Of a stretch of DNA of 64,000 bases, positions 63,002 to 64,000 are shown piece by piece. A program made the translations under genes and the position numbers. The stretch's first letter is position 1, and each line of letters starts with the position of its first letter. The notes beneath the pieces are model-generated. The model worked only from the letters and a program-made list of their open reading frames with translations. It had not been told where the DNA came from and did no database searches. Origin of the DNA: Streptomyces sp. TP-A0874 (lineage in GTDB: Bacteria; Actinomycetota; Actinomycetes; Streptomycetales; Streptomycetaceae); contig NZ_BBZK01000003.1 in assembly GCF_001748085.1 (NCBI RefSeq), forward strand, positions 248,001-312,000, in the 5' to 3' direction.

Positions 63002-64000
63002 TCACACCCACGTCCTGGGGCGGAAGCGGTTGGCCCGCTCCACCAGTTCGATTCTTTCTTCGCCGCGCTGAGCGAGCCGTGCCAGGACCCGGTAGGAGCG
63101 CTCCAGGCCCGAACGCAGACCCCGCTCGTCCAGCCTGGTGCCGAGCAGCGTCGACGGCCGGCCGCCGACGTCACCGCTCGGCCACGGTCCGGTCGTTGAC
63201 GCGAGGCCGGCTTCGGCCGGAGCGCTGGGTGGCGCGCCGCGCTCCCCGGAGAGTACCCAGTCGAGTGCGGCGCCCAGTACCTCGGTCGCCAGCAGCTGTT
63301 CGCGTACCGTGTCCAATCCGACCTCTCGCAACAGTTCGACCTGCTCGGCCGCGGCGACCAGGTCGTCGAGGAGCGGTTCGGTGGGGGCGCGCCCCCGCAG
63401 CCGGGCGCGGATCGCCGCCATCCGCGCCGCCGTGTAGTGGATCGACCCCTCGGGGACGGATTCCAACGCCCGTACCGCGCCGGGCCGGTCCCCGGTGGCC
63501 AGCCGCACCCGGGCCAGGCCGAAGGCGGCGCTGACGAAGCCCGGGTCGGTGGTCCACACCAGACGGTAGTACTCGGCGGCGTTGTCCAACTGGCCCAGCA
63601 CCTCGGCGCAGACGGCGAGTGCGAGCTTCGGCGCGGGCTCCCCGGGGAAGGCGTCGTAGACCGCGTCGAAGGAGAGCGCGGCCATCTCCCGGTCGCCCGC
63701 CACCAGCGAGAAGAGCCCGCGGTGCCAGACCACCCGCCAGTCGGTCGGATGGCGCCACTCCAGGGTGTCCAGCGCCTGGGAGGCGGACGCCGAGTCGTTC
63801 AGCTCCAGTCGGGCGCGGAGTTCACGCAACTGCCGCTCCACCGAGTCGACCGGGACCGACCAGAGGGCGAGGAGCAGATCGGCCGGGTTGGAGGCCGACA
63901 GCCCGGCCAGAAAGCCCGCGTTGGGATCTGCGGGGTCGACTCGGGGGACGGGCAGCGCCAGCGCGGCGGCCGTGACGTCCAGCGGTTCCACGCCGAGGCC
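63002..64000 (-). CDS. pknG: Serine/threonine kinase PknG-type protein (C-terminal part)
   Basis: The C-terminal 332 residues of a PknG-like kinase; the kinase domain lies beyond the right edge. The visible part is its tetratricopeptide region. PADLLLALWSVPVDSVERQL, WRHPTDWRVVWHRGL (PknG typically has WRVxWYRGL here), SFDAVYDAFPGEPAPKLALA and YYRLVWTTDPGFVSAAFGLA are characteristic. In mycobacteria PknG phosphorylates GarA, an FHA protein controlling 2-oxoglutarate enzymes; an FHA protein is encoded three genes downstream here. The frame runs open to the window edge. It is the first visible gene of the four-gene operon. Confidence 0.9.
   Translation of the reverse strand, partial: GLGVEPLDVTAAALALPVPRVDPADPNAGFLAGLSASNPADLLLALWSVPVDSVERQLRELRARLELNDSASASQALDTLEWRHPTDWRVVWHRGLFSLVAGDREMAALSFDAVYDAFPGEPAPKLALAVCAEVLGQLDNAAEYYRLVWTTDPGFVSAAFGLARVRLATGDRPGAVRALESVPEGSIHYTAARMAAIRARLRGRAPTEPLLDDLVAAAEQVELLREVGLDTVREQLLATEVLGAALDWVLSGERGAPPSAPAEAGLASTTGPWPSGDVGGRPSTLLGTRLDERGLRSGLERSYRVLARLAQRGEERIELVERANRFRPRTWV

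Overview
The window is high-GC actinobacterial DNA, almost certainly from the Streptomyces/Kitasatospora group. Evidence: extreme G/C at third codon positions, GTG and TTG starts, long meaningless antisense frames, a monomeric-type isocitrate dehydrogenase, a sortase-class-E LAETG surface protein, an ESX EccB protein, a PknG kinase locus, dynamin-like GTPases and apparently leaderless genes. No transposase, integrase, phage gene or CRISPR array was seen.

Left part (1-22 kb): the start of a urease operon (ureA-ureB, leaving the window); about 1 kb of decayed DNA with two strong inverted repeats and the tail of an SGNH/GDSL hydrolase; ribokinase divergent from a RecD2-type helicase; citrate synthase with a clear terminator; a copper efflux pair (copZ-copA) behind a CsoR-like operator; a stand-alone small HTH gene; and a divergent myo-inositol catabolic cluster. 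In that cluster iolE-like and iolG run leftward, and iolC, a Cgl0159-type aldolase, iolB, iolD and mmsA run rightward. Its control region carries ATGT(A/C)CGGAC operators and a good promoter, and it ends in a 44-bp perfect palindrome. A TrkA-N/membrane/TrkA-N protein and a GlsB-family membrane protein follow.

Middle (22-45 kb): a Tat-exported GH115 glucuronidase, a secreted HAD phosphatase, a membrane SpoIIE-type phosphatase, a SAM methyltransferase with a palindrome centred on its -10 box, an isolated eccB, and a nickel-type ABC importer (nikA, nikB, nikC and one fused two-domain ATPase) behind a Nur-box-like sequence. The importer and the urease, a nickel enzyme, give the window a nickel theme. 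Next come a second methyltransferase with an elaborate palindromic promoter, a 3-hydroxyisobutyryl-CoA hydrolase, an MFS transporter, NADP isocitrate dehydrogenase, a secreted SH3-like protein and a DUF6204 protein.

Right part (45-64 kb): a TerD domain fused to a PD-(D/E)XK-like nuclease, with codon use less GC-rich than its neighbours. It is followed by a chimaeric-looking small frame, an orphan FetB-like permease and tRNA-Arg(TCT). Then come a pair of dynamin-like GTPases, a thioester-domain LAETG surface protein, ettA, a thioesterase, an unknown protein, truncated haemoglobin O, and a Ser/Thr signalling operon (PknG, PP2C, VWA, FHA) that runs off the right edge. The TerD-nuclease fusion is the best candidate for an undescribed system.
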